Positions 16,122-23,915 of a stretch of 39,340 bases of DNA are shown here, in pieces; positions within the stretch are counted from its first letter, which is position 1; each line of letters begins with the position of its first letter. The DNA lies in NCBI GenBank assembly GCA_023460055.1, contig JAEWRJ010000002.1:1-39340 (forward strand). Reading direction: 5' to 3'. This DNA comes from Bacillota bacterium (GTDB lineage: Bacteria > Bacillota > Clostridia > Christensenellales > Aristaeellaceae). The notes beneath the pieces are model-generated. The model had not been told where the DNA came from. It worked only from the letters and a program-made list of their open reading frames with translations, and did no database searches. Position numbers and translations under genes: made by a program.

Positions 16122-17228
16122 CTACGCTCTCTCAATCATTCTTATTACTTCTTTGATATCTCCTGCCTTAACTGCCACCGAATCTTTTCTATGAATCGTC
16201 TCAGGTGCTCCTCCTGATGCATAAGTGATTACTCTCGTACCACAAGCCTCTGCCTCTATATTAACAGTTGGGTAATTGTCCTCATATGTCGGATTAAACA
16301 ATACTTCCGCTGCTGAATAGATTCCCGCTAATTCTTGGGCACTGTCTGTCTTCTTAATCCCTATAACACCTTTGGGTAAGGTCTTTATCAATTCGTCTGT
16401 TAAGCCCACCAGCACAATCACATATTCATTGCTAAGGTTAGTCGCCAGTTTGCAAAAATCTTTTAAACCCTTTCGAGGTTCCTGCCACGCGTTTGATACT
16501 CCCAGCACTATTTTTCTGTTACCAATACCATATTTTGATTTGAAATCACTTTTTGTAGCTCTAAATACACTTGTGTCAATTGAGTTGTAGCTAACAGTGA
16601 CAGGATAATCCTTCAAATAACTTTCCCTTGTAAGATCTGCCAGCCATTTACTTGGCGTTATTAACATCAGATCCTTCACTCCTGTAAAAGCAGATCTCTT
16701 ATCACTATAGTTTTTCTTCGATCGATCAAACAACAAGCTTGCTGGATATTCTTTCTTTTGAGGACAATGGTCACAACCATTTTTCCACTTATCACAATTA
16801 CACATTGTGAAATAAACGCAATGTCCAGTAAACGCCCAACAATCATGAAGTGTCCACTGAACCTTCATCTGCGGTCTTGATTTAATCCATTTGAAAAGAA
16901 TCTTATAGTTGATGTAATAGCCATGAATATTATGTATCCATAACAAATCTGGATTATATACATCTGCCCATTTTAATAATTTTTTTGTTGCTTCCTTAGA
17001 TCCACAACCTTGTGCATCGAATACTCTGGTTAGCAAACCATGTATTTTAACTTCATTATCAGATCCAAAATAGTGTGCAAATCTCTGATACTTTTCAGGC
17101 ACATCTGCCCAACGCCCGAATGCAACTTTCACTTCGTGGCCTTGCGCTTCATAGTTTTCGGCAATTCCTGCGCATATTTTACCAGTGCTTGTAGTTCCTA
17201 ATACCTCGTTCAATAATAAAACTCGCAT
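16122..17228 (-). CDS. Glycosyltransferase, GT4-like with Cys cluster (WcaC-like)
   Basis: A 368-residue GT-B enzyme. It starts MRVLLLNEVLGTTSTGKICA, a glycine/threonine-rich opening seen in WcaC-type glycosyltransferases. A cysteine-rich stretch near residues 125-155 (HDCWAFTGHCVYFTMCNCDKW, then NGCDHCPQKK) is characteristic of that subgroup and may bind metal. The donor domain is VLGVSNAWQEPRKGLKDFC, EVLFNPTYEDNYPTVNIEAEACG with two conserved Glu, and YASGGAPETI. The start at 17228 has GGGG 8 nt upstream. Donor sugar not predictable. Confidence 0.88.
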   Translation of the reverse strand: MRVLLLNEVLGTTSTGKICAGIAENYEAQGHEVKVAFGRWADVPEKYQRFAHYFGSDNEVKIHGLLTRVFDAQGCGSKEATKKLLKWADVYNPDLLWIHNIHGYYINYKILFKWIKSRPQMKVQWTLHDCWAFTGHCVYFTMCNCDKWKNGCDHCPQKKEYPASLLFDRSKKNYSDKRSAFTGVKDLMLITPSKWLADLTRESYLKDYPVTVSYNSIDTSVFRATKSDFKSKYGIGNRKIVLGVSNAWQEPRKGLKDFCKLATNLSNEYVIVLVGLTDELIKTLPKGVIGIKKTDSAQELAGIYSAAEVLFNPTYEDNYPTVNIEAEACGTRVITYASGGAPETIHRKDSVAVKAGDIKEVIRMIERA

Positions 17229-17233
17229 TTAAT

Positions 17234-17968
17234 TTACCCCATGGCGTATTTGACAAGCTCATAAGCCCACCTGTACAAGTAGTAAAATTTACTCATGCCA
17301 TATTTTTTATAGATACCATAGGAAATATCTACTCGCTTCTTGACCTCTTTTAGGCCCTTTCTAGTACTCATGCCACCTTCCCCAAAAGTAAAATTAGAAA
17401 TGACATGATCAGTAGTTACCATCTTTTTCCCTGCTTGATGGACTGCTGTAATATAATCCCAATCATCATACATTGATTCTAAAGCGTAAGGGAATTCTAA
17501 TAATGTCTCATGCCTTGAGAACATACCAGGATGACACCATCCACGTGCTGTCCAAAGTTTACCGATCTTAGCGTGTTTGATCCACGTCTTACCTCCACAC
17601 ATGCGAATACTTCCCCACGCAGCATCATAATGCTCTGTTTTATAAAGTTTTACCATTGTTTCCACAGCATCTGGCTCATACCAGTCATCTGTATTGATCT
17701 GGCCTACTAGTTCTCCCTTCGCAATCCTGGCACCCTTATTGAGAGCATCATACATTCCTTTATCTGATTCAGAGATAATAGTATATGAGATCCCCTTCGC
17801 TTCAAACTGTGGACGATATGACTCAGCAACAGCAACCGTACCATCCTTCGAGGCGCCATCAATGATGATGTATTCAATATTCTGGTAGGTCTGCGCTAAA
17901 ACGGACTCAATGGTTTTTGCAATTGTTGCCTCGCTGTTGTAGGCCACACTCAGAATTGACACCAACAT
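17234..17968 (-). CDS. Glycosyltransferase family 2
   Basis: A 244-residue GT-A enzyme, first gene of the AT-rich cassette. Hallmarks are SILSVAYNSEATIAKTIESV, YIIIDGASKDGT, SESDKGMYDALNKG and GQINTDDWYEPDAVE, where TDD provides the metal-binding DxD-type motif. This resembles WcaA/WbbD-like enzymes that add a sugar early in assembly of the repeat unit. The ATG at 17968 has a purine-rich but imperfect ribosome-binding site. It is separated from the WbaP-like gene upstream by about 700 bp of repeat-rich, gene-free DNA. Codon use and GC shift toward AT from here downstream. Confidence 0.9.
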   Translation of the reverse strand: MLVSILSVAYNSEATIAKTIESVLAQTYQNIEYIIIDGASKDGTVAVAESYRPQFEAKGISYTIISESDKGMYDALNKGARIAKGELVGQINTDDWYEPDAVETMVKLYKTEHYDAAWGSIRMCGGKTWIKHAKIGKLWTARGWCHPGMFSRHETLLEFPYALESMYDDWDYITAVHQAGKKMVTTDHVISNFTFGEGGMSTRKGLKEVKKRVDISYGIYKKYGMSKFYYLYRWAYELVKYAMG

Positions 17969-18134
17969 TTTTCTTTCATTTCCCCTTAGCGTGATTTTCT
18001 AACATTGAAGTAATTTCCCCTCAAACAACACGAAATGCTCTGGAGCCTTTTTCAGCCTCCGGAGCGAAATCGTTCTCATTACCTTTTCCTACTGGCCTGC
18101 ATTTCAACCAGCTCCTTCAACTCAACGCTTCTGA

Positions 18135-18360
18135 GTTCCCGCTTACTGCGGTCTTAACTGCAGTGTGAGATCCTCAGTTACCGCCACCTTGACCACAGTC
18201 CAGATCCCTGTTGCCGCTGTCTTAGCTGCGTTGTGAAAACCCTGTTACCACCATCTTGACCACAGTCCAGATCCCGGTTACTGCCGTCTTAGCTGCGGTG
18301 TGAGAACCCTGTTACCGCCATCTTGGCCACAGCCCAACTCACGGTTACTGCGGTGTTAAG
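18135..18360. repeat. 67-bp tandem repeat, about 3.3 copies
   Basis: Copies begin near 18141, 18210, 18277 and 18344 (spacing 69, 67, 67). On the minus strand each contains CTAAGACGGCAGTAACCGGG and CAAGATGGCGGTAACAGGG, so the unit is itself a dimer of about 33-34 bp. No coding frame is convincing. It lies in the 17969-18676 gap between the WbaP-like gene and the first cassette gene; apart from this and the repeat at 18428 I see no gene in that gap. Confidence 0.8.
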
Positions 18361-18427
18361 AAACTCTCGCCCCTCGGTACTCTCCCTTAAGAAGACAAGC
18401 CTTAGACATAAGCATTTTCCGTCTATT

Positions 18428-18572
18428 CCTGCACTTCTTGCCCTAGACCTCCGATGTCCACACGGCCGCTCTGCACCCTATGTGTCTGTCCCATATCTTC
18501 TTGTGCGAAACCATCGAAGGGAAATATGTATGTGTCTAATCCTGTACTTCTTGCGCGAAACCATCGAAAGTA
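18428..18572. repeat. Imperfect direct repeats (CAAGAAG units)
   Basis: Two close copies, 50 bp apart (near 18498 and 18548), share CTTCTTG(T/C)GCGAAACCATCG on the plus strand. A third, weaker copy near 18434 shares only CACTTCTTGC. They are noncoding and belong to the same gap as the 67-bp repeat. Confidence 0.6.
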
Positions 18573-18676
18573 CCAACAACTCGGTATGTATTTGCTACAT
18601 TACTCTGCCCTATTCTTAAAGCGCTCCACCGAAGGCACACATATCCAGCAACCGTGAAATCAGCCTCGATTTTTGT

Positions 18677-20128
18677 CTAATCTGCCCAATGTTCGCCCTG
18701 TTTTTCCCATTTTTCTGTGCGATTTGCCTCGTTTTCATAGTCCAAAGCAGTAATCTGGTTGACATCGACGCCTTCGGTGCTTTCAGGCAAGAAGAGGATC
18801 TTCAGCGTATACAGTATCAGCTTCAAATCCTCAACAACGGATTGATTGGCAATATACAGCAGATCCATCTGCAGCTTATCATAGGGCTCTGTATTATATT
18901 TGCCATGCACCTGAGCATAGCCGGTCAACCCTGCCTTCACCTGCAGGCGCAGATCAAACTCCGGCAAGGTCTGACGGTACTGCGCGGCAATCACCGGTCT
19001 CTCCGGTCGGGGGCCTACGATGCTCATATCCCCCCACAGGATATTAAACAGCTGAGGCAGCTCATCAATACGCGTTTTGCGTATGATGGCACCGACGGGC
19101 GTGATACGGCTATCCCCCTCGCTTGCCAGGCGCGCCACGCCATCGACCTCAGCATCCGGTACCATGCTGCGGAACTTGATCATCTTGAATACCTTGCCGT
19201 TGCGGGTATAGCGCTCCTGCTTATAAAACACAGACCCGCCATCGTGCCGCTTGATGGCAATGGCTGCCCCCAGCATAAAAGGGCTGAAGATGATGAGCAT
19301 CAGCAAAGATATCAGAATATCCATAGCGCGCTTAAACACACTGTAATACATAGGCGGGCTGCTTCTGCGGCAAAGCAGCACCGGTACGTGGAACATCTGC
19401 ACATTCTTCGACCCGGCCATCAGTATATCGCCTGTGCGCGGGCGCACATACGCCTCGATGCCGCGCGCTACGCAATACTTTATGATATCATTGCGCTGCG
19501 TACTGGGCACGCCGCAAATAAATACGGACTTAATATCACTCAGCTCCTCCGCCAAGCGGCCCTCAACCTGATCAAGGCGCAGTTCCTTCACAACGGTATA
19601 ATGCGTCCCCTTCTTTCGAAGGGTTTGGATAAAGGGCTCCGCCTCTTCATCATGGTATATAATGGCCGTACGCTGGGGCTTCTTCATCCGGGCATAGAGG
19701 CGGGTAACCATATTGGGCCAGAGAAACGCGCAGGCAACATGCCCGGCAAACACAAGCAAGGCATACCCTATGGAGGGGATAGCGCTTAATACCAGCGCCT
19801 GCATCACAAAGATGAAGGTGTCTGTAAGCCATACGGCCAACAACTGAGAAAAAACTAGCTCAGTAGAACTCTGATCTGCTCGGAAGCCCCCATAGGCCTT
19901 GGTGAGTATAAAAAACATGGCCGCGTACAGCCCCATCAGCACAAGGGTATTGGTGGCATGCAGCTTGTACGAATGCTGAATCAGCAGCCACCCGCACGTA
20001 AATATCAGGGTGGCCACCGCAACCAGCATCAGCTTGCACAGCGTGATCAGCGCAGAGCGGTATGATTGCCTGCGCATTTCGCGGTACCATTTCTGGTTAT
20101 TGGCCAAGATCTGTTGGCTTTGGGGCAT
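18677..20128 (-). CDS. WbaP/CpsE-like sugar-phosphate transferase
   Basis: Initiating enzyme: transfers a sugar-1-phosphate to undecaprenyl phosphate. The 483-residue protein has four or five N-terminal membrane segments (about 25-150), a nucleotide-binding-like middle domain and a C-terminal catalytic bacterial sugar transferase domain (about 265-460). The latter contains RAMDILISLLMLIIFSPF, FYKQERYTRNGKVFKMIKFR, IRKTRIDELPQLFNILWGDM, SIVGPRPERP and GLTGYAQVHGKYNT. The start at 20128 has GGAGG 5 nt away, directly after a long repeat array. The sugar is unknown. It is last in the regulatory module, ahead of the cassette that extends the glycan. Confidence 0.92.
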   Translation of the reverse strand: MPQSQQILANNQKWYREMRRQSYRSALITLCKLMLVAVATLIFTCGWLLIQHSYKLHATNTLVLMGLYAAMFFILTKAYGGFRADQSSTELVFSQLLAVWLTDTFIFVMQALVLSAIPSIGYALLVFAGHVACAFLWPNMVTRLYARMKKPQRTAIIYHDEEAEPFIQTLRKKGTHYTVVKELRLDQVEGRLAEELSDIKSVFICGVPSTQRNDIIKYCVARGIEAYVRPRTGDILMAGSKNVQMFHVPVLLCRRSSPPMYYSVFKRAMDILISLLMLIIFSPFMLGAAIAIKRHDGGSVFYKQERYTRNGKVFKMIKFRSMVPDAEVDGVARLASEGDSRITPVGAIIRKTRIDELPQLFNILWGDMSIVGPRPERPVIAAQYRQTLPEFDLRLQVKAGLTGYAQVHGKYNTEPYDKLQMDLLYIANQSVVEDLKLILYTLKILFLPESTEGVDVNQITALDYENEANRTEKWEKQGEHWAD

Positions 20129-20464
20129 AAATACCTCCGAATGATGAATGCTAAATGCTGAATGCTGAATGCTGAACAGTGAACGCTTTGGCGTTCAAAT
20201 GCTGAATTCTGAATGCTGAATGCTAAATGAAGCCGAAGGTTTCGGGAATCAAAAATGCGCTCCATGGAGCGCAAATTCTGAATGATGAATGCAGTGTGCC
20301 CTTGAGGCACATATGCTAAATGCGAAATGCTGAATGCTGAATGAAGCCGTAGGCTTCGTGAAGCAGTGGTAAACCGTGGGCTATGCCCAAGTGAAGCATG
20401 ACCCTTGGTCATGTAAAGCAATTGGAGCTTGGGATTCTTTATTCCCCATTGCTTCCCTACTGCT
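20129..20464. repeat. Hairpin-linker array between cpsB and wbaP-like gene
   Basis: 336 bp without a gene. AATGCTGA-type 7-bp units alternate with hairpins GAACGCTTTGGCGTTC, GAAGCCGAAGGTTTC, TGCGCTCCATGGAGCGCA, GTGCCCTTGAGGCAC, GAAGCCGTAGGCTTC, GGGCTATGCCC and CATGACCCTTGGTCATG. At the cpsB end, a 22-bp unit (446-467 and 468-489, one mismatch) is tandemly duplicated across the cpsB stop codon. Confidence 0.85.
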
Positions 20465-21541
20465 TCACCATTGCTTTCCTACTGCTTCACCGTTGACCAT
20501 ATCAGCCGAGTGTTGCAGGATGGTATTTGAATCAGCGCCGTAGCGCGCGAGCGCGGTTATGGCTTCTTTCATCCTGACAGGGCGGGTCGTAATGTTGTGG
20601 GAATCCGTAGCGATGTGATCCAAGGCTCCTTCTTTCAGCAGCGACTTTATGAAACGCTGCTGCCAAAATCCCTTTGGATTGATGATGGTGCCGCAGTTGA
20701 CCTGGAAGGCCAGACCCAGTTCTTCGCGCAGGGCGAGGGCCGCTTTGGGGTGGCGGACCAGGGCGGTATAGCGCTCCGTGTGCGCCAGGATGGGGATATA
20801 GCCGTGGGCGGTGAGCTCGGCGCAGGCCTTGCGGATCTGCTCATAGCGCTCCCCTGGGTCAAACTCCACCAGTACATAGGCCGTGCCGTTCATGGTGGGC
20901 ACGCGTCCCTCATTAAGGTACTGCACCGTCATCGGCGTGTAAAATATCTCAGCCCCCGGATAGAGCCGCAGCCCCTGGCCCTGATCCCGGCACCAGGATT
21001 GCAGGGCGGCAAGGCGTTGCCGGAATCGCTCCCCGTCGAAAGGAGCGATTCCGGGCATAACATGCGGCGTTGCGATAACGCATGTTATGCCGTCCGCAGC
21101 CGCCGCGCGCAGCATGTTGATGCTGTCCTCCGGCGTTTGCGGCCCGTCGGCGTCCATCCCCCACACAAGGTGGTGGTGGATGTCCACCACCGGCGACACA
21201 TCGCCGAATGCTGAATGCTGAATGCTGAATGCTGAATGGTCGCTCTGCGGAGCGGGAGGGGGCGCTGTTGCGCTAGTGCTGAATTCTGAATGCTGAATGC
21301 GGGGCGCTGTTGCGCCAATGCTAAATGCTGAATGCTGAATGCTGAATGAAGCATTTTCGCTCTGCGGAGCGGGAGTAAGCGCAGCTTGCTGCGCTAATGC
21401 TGAATGCGGAACGCGTGGCGCTGTTGCGCCAATGCTGAATGCGGAATGCTGAATGCTTAATGAAGCATTTTTGCTCTTCGGAGCGGGCGTCTTGGCATAC
21501 GAGCCGCCTCGGCGGGTGGATCTTAGGTTTTTATTCTCCAT
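20465..21541 (-). CDS. cpsB: CpsB/CapC-type tyrosine-protein phosphatase with repeat-encoded extension
   Basis: Manganese-dependent PHP-domain phosphatase that dephosphorylates the BY-kinase CpsD. The core starts near residue 118 with VVDIHHHLVWGMDADGPQ and includes CVIATPHVMPG, YPGAEIFY, PILAHTERY and HIATDSHN, the PHP metal ligands. About 117 residues before it are encoded by a hairpin-linker array (HSAFSIQ repeats mixed with GATAPR, TPAPQS, ALAQQAA) and have no counterpart in normal family members of about 250 residues. I chose the ATG at 21541 (AAAGG 5 nt upstream). A later non-ATG start cannot be excluded, though none has a good ribosome-binding site. Confidence 0.85.
   Translation of the reverse strand: MENKNLRSTRRGGSYAKTPAPKSKNASLSIQHSAFSIGATAPRVPHSALAQQAALTPAPQSENASFSIQHSAFSIGATAPRIQHSEFSTSATAPPPAPQSDHSAFSIQHSAFGDVSPVVDIHHHLVWGMDADGPQTPEDSINMLRAAAADGITCVIATPHVMPGIAPFDGERFRQRLAALQSWCRDQGQGLRLYPGAEIFYTPMTVQYLNEGRVPTMNGTAYVLVEFDPGERYEQIRKACAELTAHGYIPILAHTERYTALVRHPKAALALREELGLAFQVNCGTIINPKGFWQQRFIKSLLKEGALDHIATDSHNITTRPVRMKEAITALARYGADSNTILQHSADMVNGEAVGKQW
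21206..21487. repeat. Hairpin-linker array inside cpsB
   Basis: Consecutive AATGCTG 7-mers with hairpins CGCTCTGCGGAGCG (twice), GGCGCTGTTGCGCC (several) and GCGCAGCTTGCTGCGC. It is read in frame into the cpsB core. Because the linker is 7 bp, three linkers make 7 codons and all minus-strand frames stay largely open. Confidence 0.85.
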
Positions 21542-21564
21542 TCCGACCTTTTCTTTCTTTTTCT

Positions 21565-21676
21565 CATTCAGCATTTCGAATTCAGCATTCAGAATTTGTG
21601 CCCCGTAAGGCACACTGCATTCAGCATTTGTGCCCCGTTGGGCACACTGCATTTAGCATTCAGAATTTAGCATTTA
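21565..21676. repeat. Hairpin-linker array between the four-helix-bundle gene and cpsB
   Basis: Here the linker is in opposite orientation (CATTCAGCATT on the plus strand). Hairpins GTGCCCCGTAAGGCAC and GTGCCCCGTTGGGCAC are present. It fills the entire intergenic gap up to the cpsB ribosome-binding site. Confidence 0.85.
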
Positions 21677-21714
21677 TCGATAACTATAAACGCGCAGCGG
21701 ACTTAGTTATCGAT
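21676..21714 (-). repeat. Stop-codon hairpin of the four-helix-bundle gene
   Basis: Perfect 11-bp arms TAGTTATCGAT (704-714) and ATCGATAACTA (676-686) with a 17-nt spacer. The TAG stop begins the downstream arm on the minus strand. There is no T-run after it. Confidence 0.85.
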
Positions 21715-22208
21715 GTAAGCAGTGCGATAAGCTCGTTAACTTCTTTTCTGTAGCCGGTGAATTCACTTTCGTCGATCAGGCCAACCTTGTGGAGCAGCCT
21801 CAGCCAAAAGTCTGTTTCGTTAGCTTCTTTCAGCGCAATGGCCATCTTTGAAATGAAGTCAGCCTTGCTCTGGGCTCTCACACCCTCCGCGACATTCGCG
21901 CCGATACTGGTGCCGGAACGAAGCAGCTGCTTGGACAAGTCAAACTCACTATGCGCCTGCCGCAACTTCTTCGCCAGCGAGTAAATGCTAACAGCGAAAT
22001 TAAATGATTTCTCTGCTATCGCATTTCTCGCCTGTTGCCGCGGCAACTCGGCAGGCGCAAATGCTGAATGCGAAATGCTGAATGCTGAATGATTGCTCTG
22101 CGGAGCGAGAGAAGGCGCGGGCTGAGGCGCAGCTTGCTGCGCCAATGCTGAATGATCGCTCTGCGGCGCGGCATCAGCAGAGGCAGGGGTCTTCCTGGTT
22201 TCTTCCAT
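21684..22208 (-). CDS. Four-helix-bundle (23S rRNA IVS/Avd-like) protein
   Basis: A 174-residue protein. From about residue 61 it matches the four-helix-bundle family found in 23S rRNA intervening sequences and related to the Avd accessory protein of diversity-generating retroelements: AIAEKSFNFAVSIYSLAKKL, LLRSGTSIGANVAEGVRAQS, then KMAIALKEANETDFWLRLL. The first ~60 residues are repeat-encoded (PQSDHSALAQQAA, SAFSISHSAF). I chose the ATG at 22208 with GGGG 5 nt upstream; another ATG lies nine codons earlier. It sits between cpsD and cpsB, with arrays on both sides. The stop codon lies in an 11-bp inverted repeat. Family function is poorly known; nucleic-acid binding is suggested. Confidence 0.85.
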   Translation of the reverse strand: MEETRKTPASADAAPQSDHSALAQQAAPQPAPSLAPQSNHSAFSISHSAFAPAELPRQQARNAIAEKSFNFAVSIYSLAKKLRQAHSEFDLSKQLLRSGTSIGANVAEGVRAQSKADFISKMAIALKEANETDFWLRLLHKVGLIDESEFTGYRKEVNELIALLTSITKSAARL

Positions 22209-22320
22209 TCGTTCCCCAGTTCCCTTCTTCGTCATTGCGCATTTAGCATTCCGAATTTAGCATTTGCGTCCAACAGGACGCACTACATTCCGCATTTAGC
22301 ATTCCGCATTCAGCATTTCC
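22053..22320. repeat. Hairpin-linker array spanning the start of the four-helix-bundle gene
   Basis: The part from 22053 to 22208 is coding (AATGCTGAATG linkers, hairpins GCTCTGCGGAGC, GGCGCAGCTTGCTGCGCC). The part from 22236 to 22320 is noncoding with the linker reversed (CATTCAGCATT) and the hairpin GCGTCCAACAGGACGC. It joins the stop-codon inverted repeat of cpsD directly. Confidence 0.85.
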
Positions 22321-22406
22321 CAATATTACAGCTCTTTCTTCCGGCGCTTGCCGGAAGAACGGCTCAGGCTCGCTGACGAGCCTGAGGCAGAGCTGTAATA
22401 TTGGGA
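22318..22406. repeat. 18-bp perfect inverted repeat around the 3' end of cpsD
   Basis: Arms 22318-22335 and 22389-22406 are exact reverse complements (TCCCAATATTACAGCTCT). The 53-bp interior itself contains two perfect hairpins (TTCTTCCGGC/GCCGGAAGAA and GCTCAGGCTCG/CGAGCCTGAG). The cpsD stop lies in the downstream arm. Inverting the interior would leave an open frame to the same stop but change the last ~20 residues. Confidence 0.88.
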
Positions 22407-23084
22407 GTAATATCCTTGGTTATAGTACCTGCGGTTGGAGTAGCTATCCATGGGTACTTCATTGAGCACGGCACCCAGCACGGGGCACCCTGCGCGCTCA
22501 ATCTGCCGCCTGGCCTCGCCAAGCTCGCGGCGGCGCACGCTGTTGTAGTTGACCACCAACACAGTGCCATCGCAGGATTTAGCTATCTCCGCCGCATCGA
22601 TGATGACGCCGATGGGCGGCGAATCGACCAGCACGATATCGAAGGCGCTTGCCAGATAATCAAGCAGCGCAGGCAGGCGCGGGGTGCTGAGCAGGGAGAG
22701 CGAATTGCTGACATCGCGCCCCACCGGCACCAGATAGGCACCCGGGATGTTGGTTTGGTATACCACCTCAGCCGCGCTGGCCATGCCGGCCAGGTAGTGG
22801 GTGATGCCCACCGTGTCCTCGCCCTCAAAGCGGATGCCGTAGGTCTGTACGATGGGCGAGCGGCGCAGATCGCCGCTGACATATACCACCGTTTTGCCCA
22901 GAGCGGCAAAGGTACGCATCATGTTCATGGTGGTCAGTGTCTTGCCCTCGGCGGCCTGGCTGGAGGTGATCATGATCTTTTTGATGCCAGCGCCGGAAAA
23001 GGTGAGGTTGGCGCAAAGGGTGTTGACAGCCTCATTGGCCGCGTAATCCAGCGGCTCAAACTTGGTGATCATTACTTTCTTCAT
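22326..23084 (-). CDS. cpsD: BY-type tyrosine kinase CpsD
   Basis: Autophosphorylating kinase that, with CpsC, controls polysaccharide polymerisation and length at the membrane. The 252-residue protein has Walker A SSQAAEGKTLTT (about 41-52), Walker A' VVYVSGDLRRSP, Walker B IVLVDSPPIG and a C-terminal tyrosine cluster YSNRRYYNQGYYSQYYSS, the usual phosphorylation sites. After the cluster comes a Ser-rich then basic tail (SGKRRKKEL) encoded by nested inverted repeats. The ATG at 23084 overlaps the cpsC stop (ATGA), the standard CpsC-CpsD coupling. Dephosphorylation would be by CpsB downstream. Confidence 0.93.
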   Translation of the reverse strand: MKKVMITKFEPLDYAANEAVNTLCANLTFSGAGIKKIMITSSQAAEGKTLTTMNMMRTFAALGKTVVYVSGDLRRSPIVQTYGIRFEGEDTVGITHYLAGMASAAEVVYQTNIPGAYLVPVGRDVSNSLSLLSTPRLPALLDYLASAFDIVLVDSPPIGVIIDAAEIAKSCDGTVLVVNYNSVRRRELGEARRQIERAGCPVLGAVLNEVPMDSYSNRRYYNQGYYSQYYSSASGSSASLSRSSGKRRKKEL

Positions 23085-23902
23085 CCGCGCCCCCTTATCT
23101 GCCCCACAGGCATCGACGGTTCCTTGGGCCTGCCCGTCTTCAAGGGCTTGTTAGCCCTGAGGGCAGGGATCACGGCCAGCGTGACCAGGCCTGAGTACTT
23201 CAGGATATCATCAGGCGTCTTCACCTTGTCATCCATCACAAAGCCGGCGACAAAGATGCCGGCCATTAGCATACCGCCCAGGATAAAGCCCAGCATGACC
23301 GTACGGGTCTTGTTGGGGCTGACGGGGCGGGTGGGCTGCAGGGCGACGGACAGTATATTCGGTTCCTCCGTCGACATGGTTTCATATATATATTTCTTGG
23401 CAACCGTGGCGTATTCATTGGCCAGTATACTGGCCATGGCCGCGCTGGGCGACTTGACGGTGATATACAATATGCGCGTGTCCTTAGGGTTTGAAATGGA
23501 CAGCATCTCCTGCAGCTCGGTATAGGTGTAATCTATCCCAAGGTTCTTCACCACCATCTCGTGCACTTCCCAGGTGCGGAAGACCTCCTGGTAGTCATTG
23601 GTGAGGTAGGTGCCGATCTGCAGGTCGCTTAAGTTGATAGCCGAATCCTTTGAGTTGGTCACATACAGCTTGGATGTGGCCTCATAGATAGGCGTCTGGA
23701 AGAAGAAGGTATATACCCCCGCCGCCACGGCCGCAAGCATTGCCGCCAGGATGATCCAGCGAAGCTTGGATAACAAAAAATAAAACAGCTCGATCAGGTC
23801 GATCTCTGTCTCTTCCTGCGCCGTGTCATCATAAGGCTTGATAGCGGCAGGCAGTTCTGCCGGCTGCTTGCGCAGCCCGGTATCGTTTTGCGTTGAAGGC
23901 AT
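23081..23902 (-). CDS. cpsC: Wzz/CpsC-like chain-length regulator
   Basis: A 273-residue polysaccharide co-polymerase, membrane adaptor and activator of CpsD. It has a short cytoplasmic N-terminus with IDLIELFYFLLSKLRW, the Wzz entry motif, then TM1 (IILAAMLAAVAAGVYTFF), an extracytoplasmic domain, a proline-rich PTRPVSPNKTR motif, and TM2 (TVMLGFILGGMLMAGIFVAG). The tail ends in a basic cytoplasmic segment. I chose the ATG at 23902 because AAGGAGG precedes it by 5 nt; the longer frame upstream only translates a hairpin of the repeat array. It overlaps cpsD by 4 nt. Confidence 0.92.
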   Translation of the reverse strand: MPSTQNDTGLRKQPAELPAAIKPYDDTAQEETEIDLIELFYFLLSKLRWIILAAMLAAVAAGVYTFFFQTPIYEATSKLYVTNSKDSAINLSDLQIGTYLTNDYQEVFRTWEVHEMVVKNLGIDYTYTELQEMLSISNPKDTRILYITVKSPSAAMASILANEYATVAKKYIYETMSTEEPNILSVALQPTRPVSPNKTRTVMLGFILGGMLMAGIFVAGFVMDDKVKTPDDILKYSGLVTLAVIPALRANKPLKTGRPKEPSMPVGQIRGRG

Positions 23903-23915
23903 CCGTTCCTCCTTG

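Noticed and set aside
18689..19789. 366-codon plus-strand frame opposite the WbaP-like gene
   Set aside because: Shadow frame; the minus-strand gene has clear catalytic motifs and a good ribosome-binding site.
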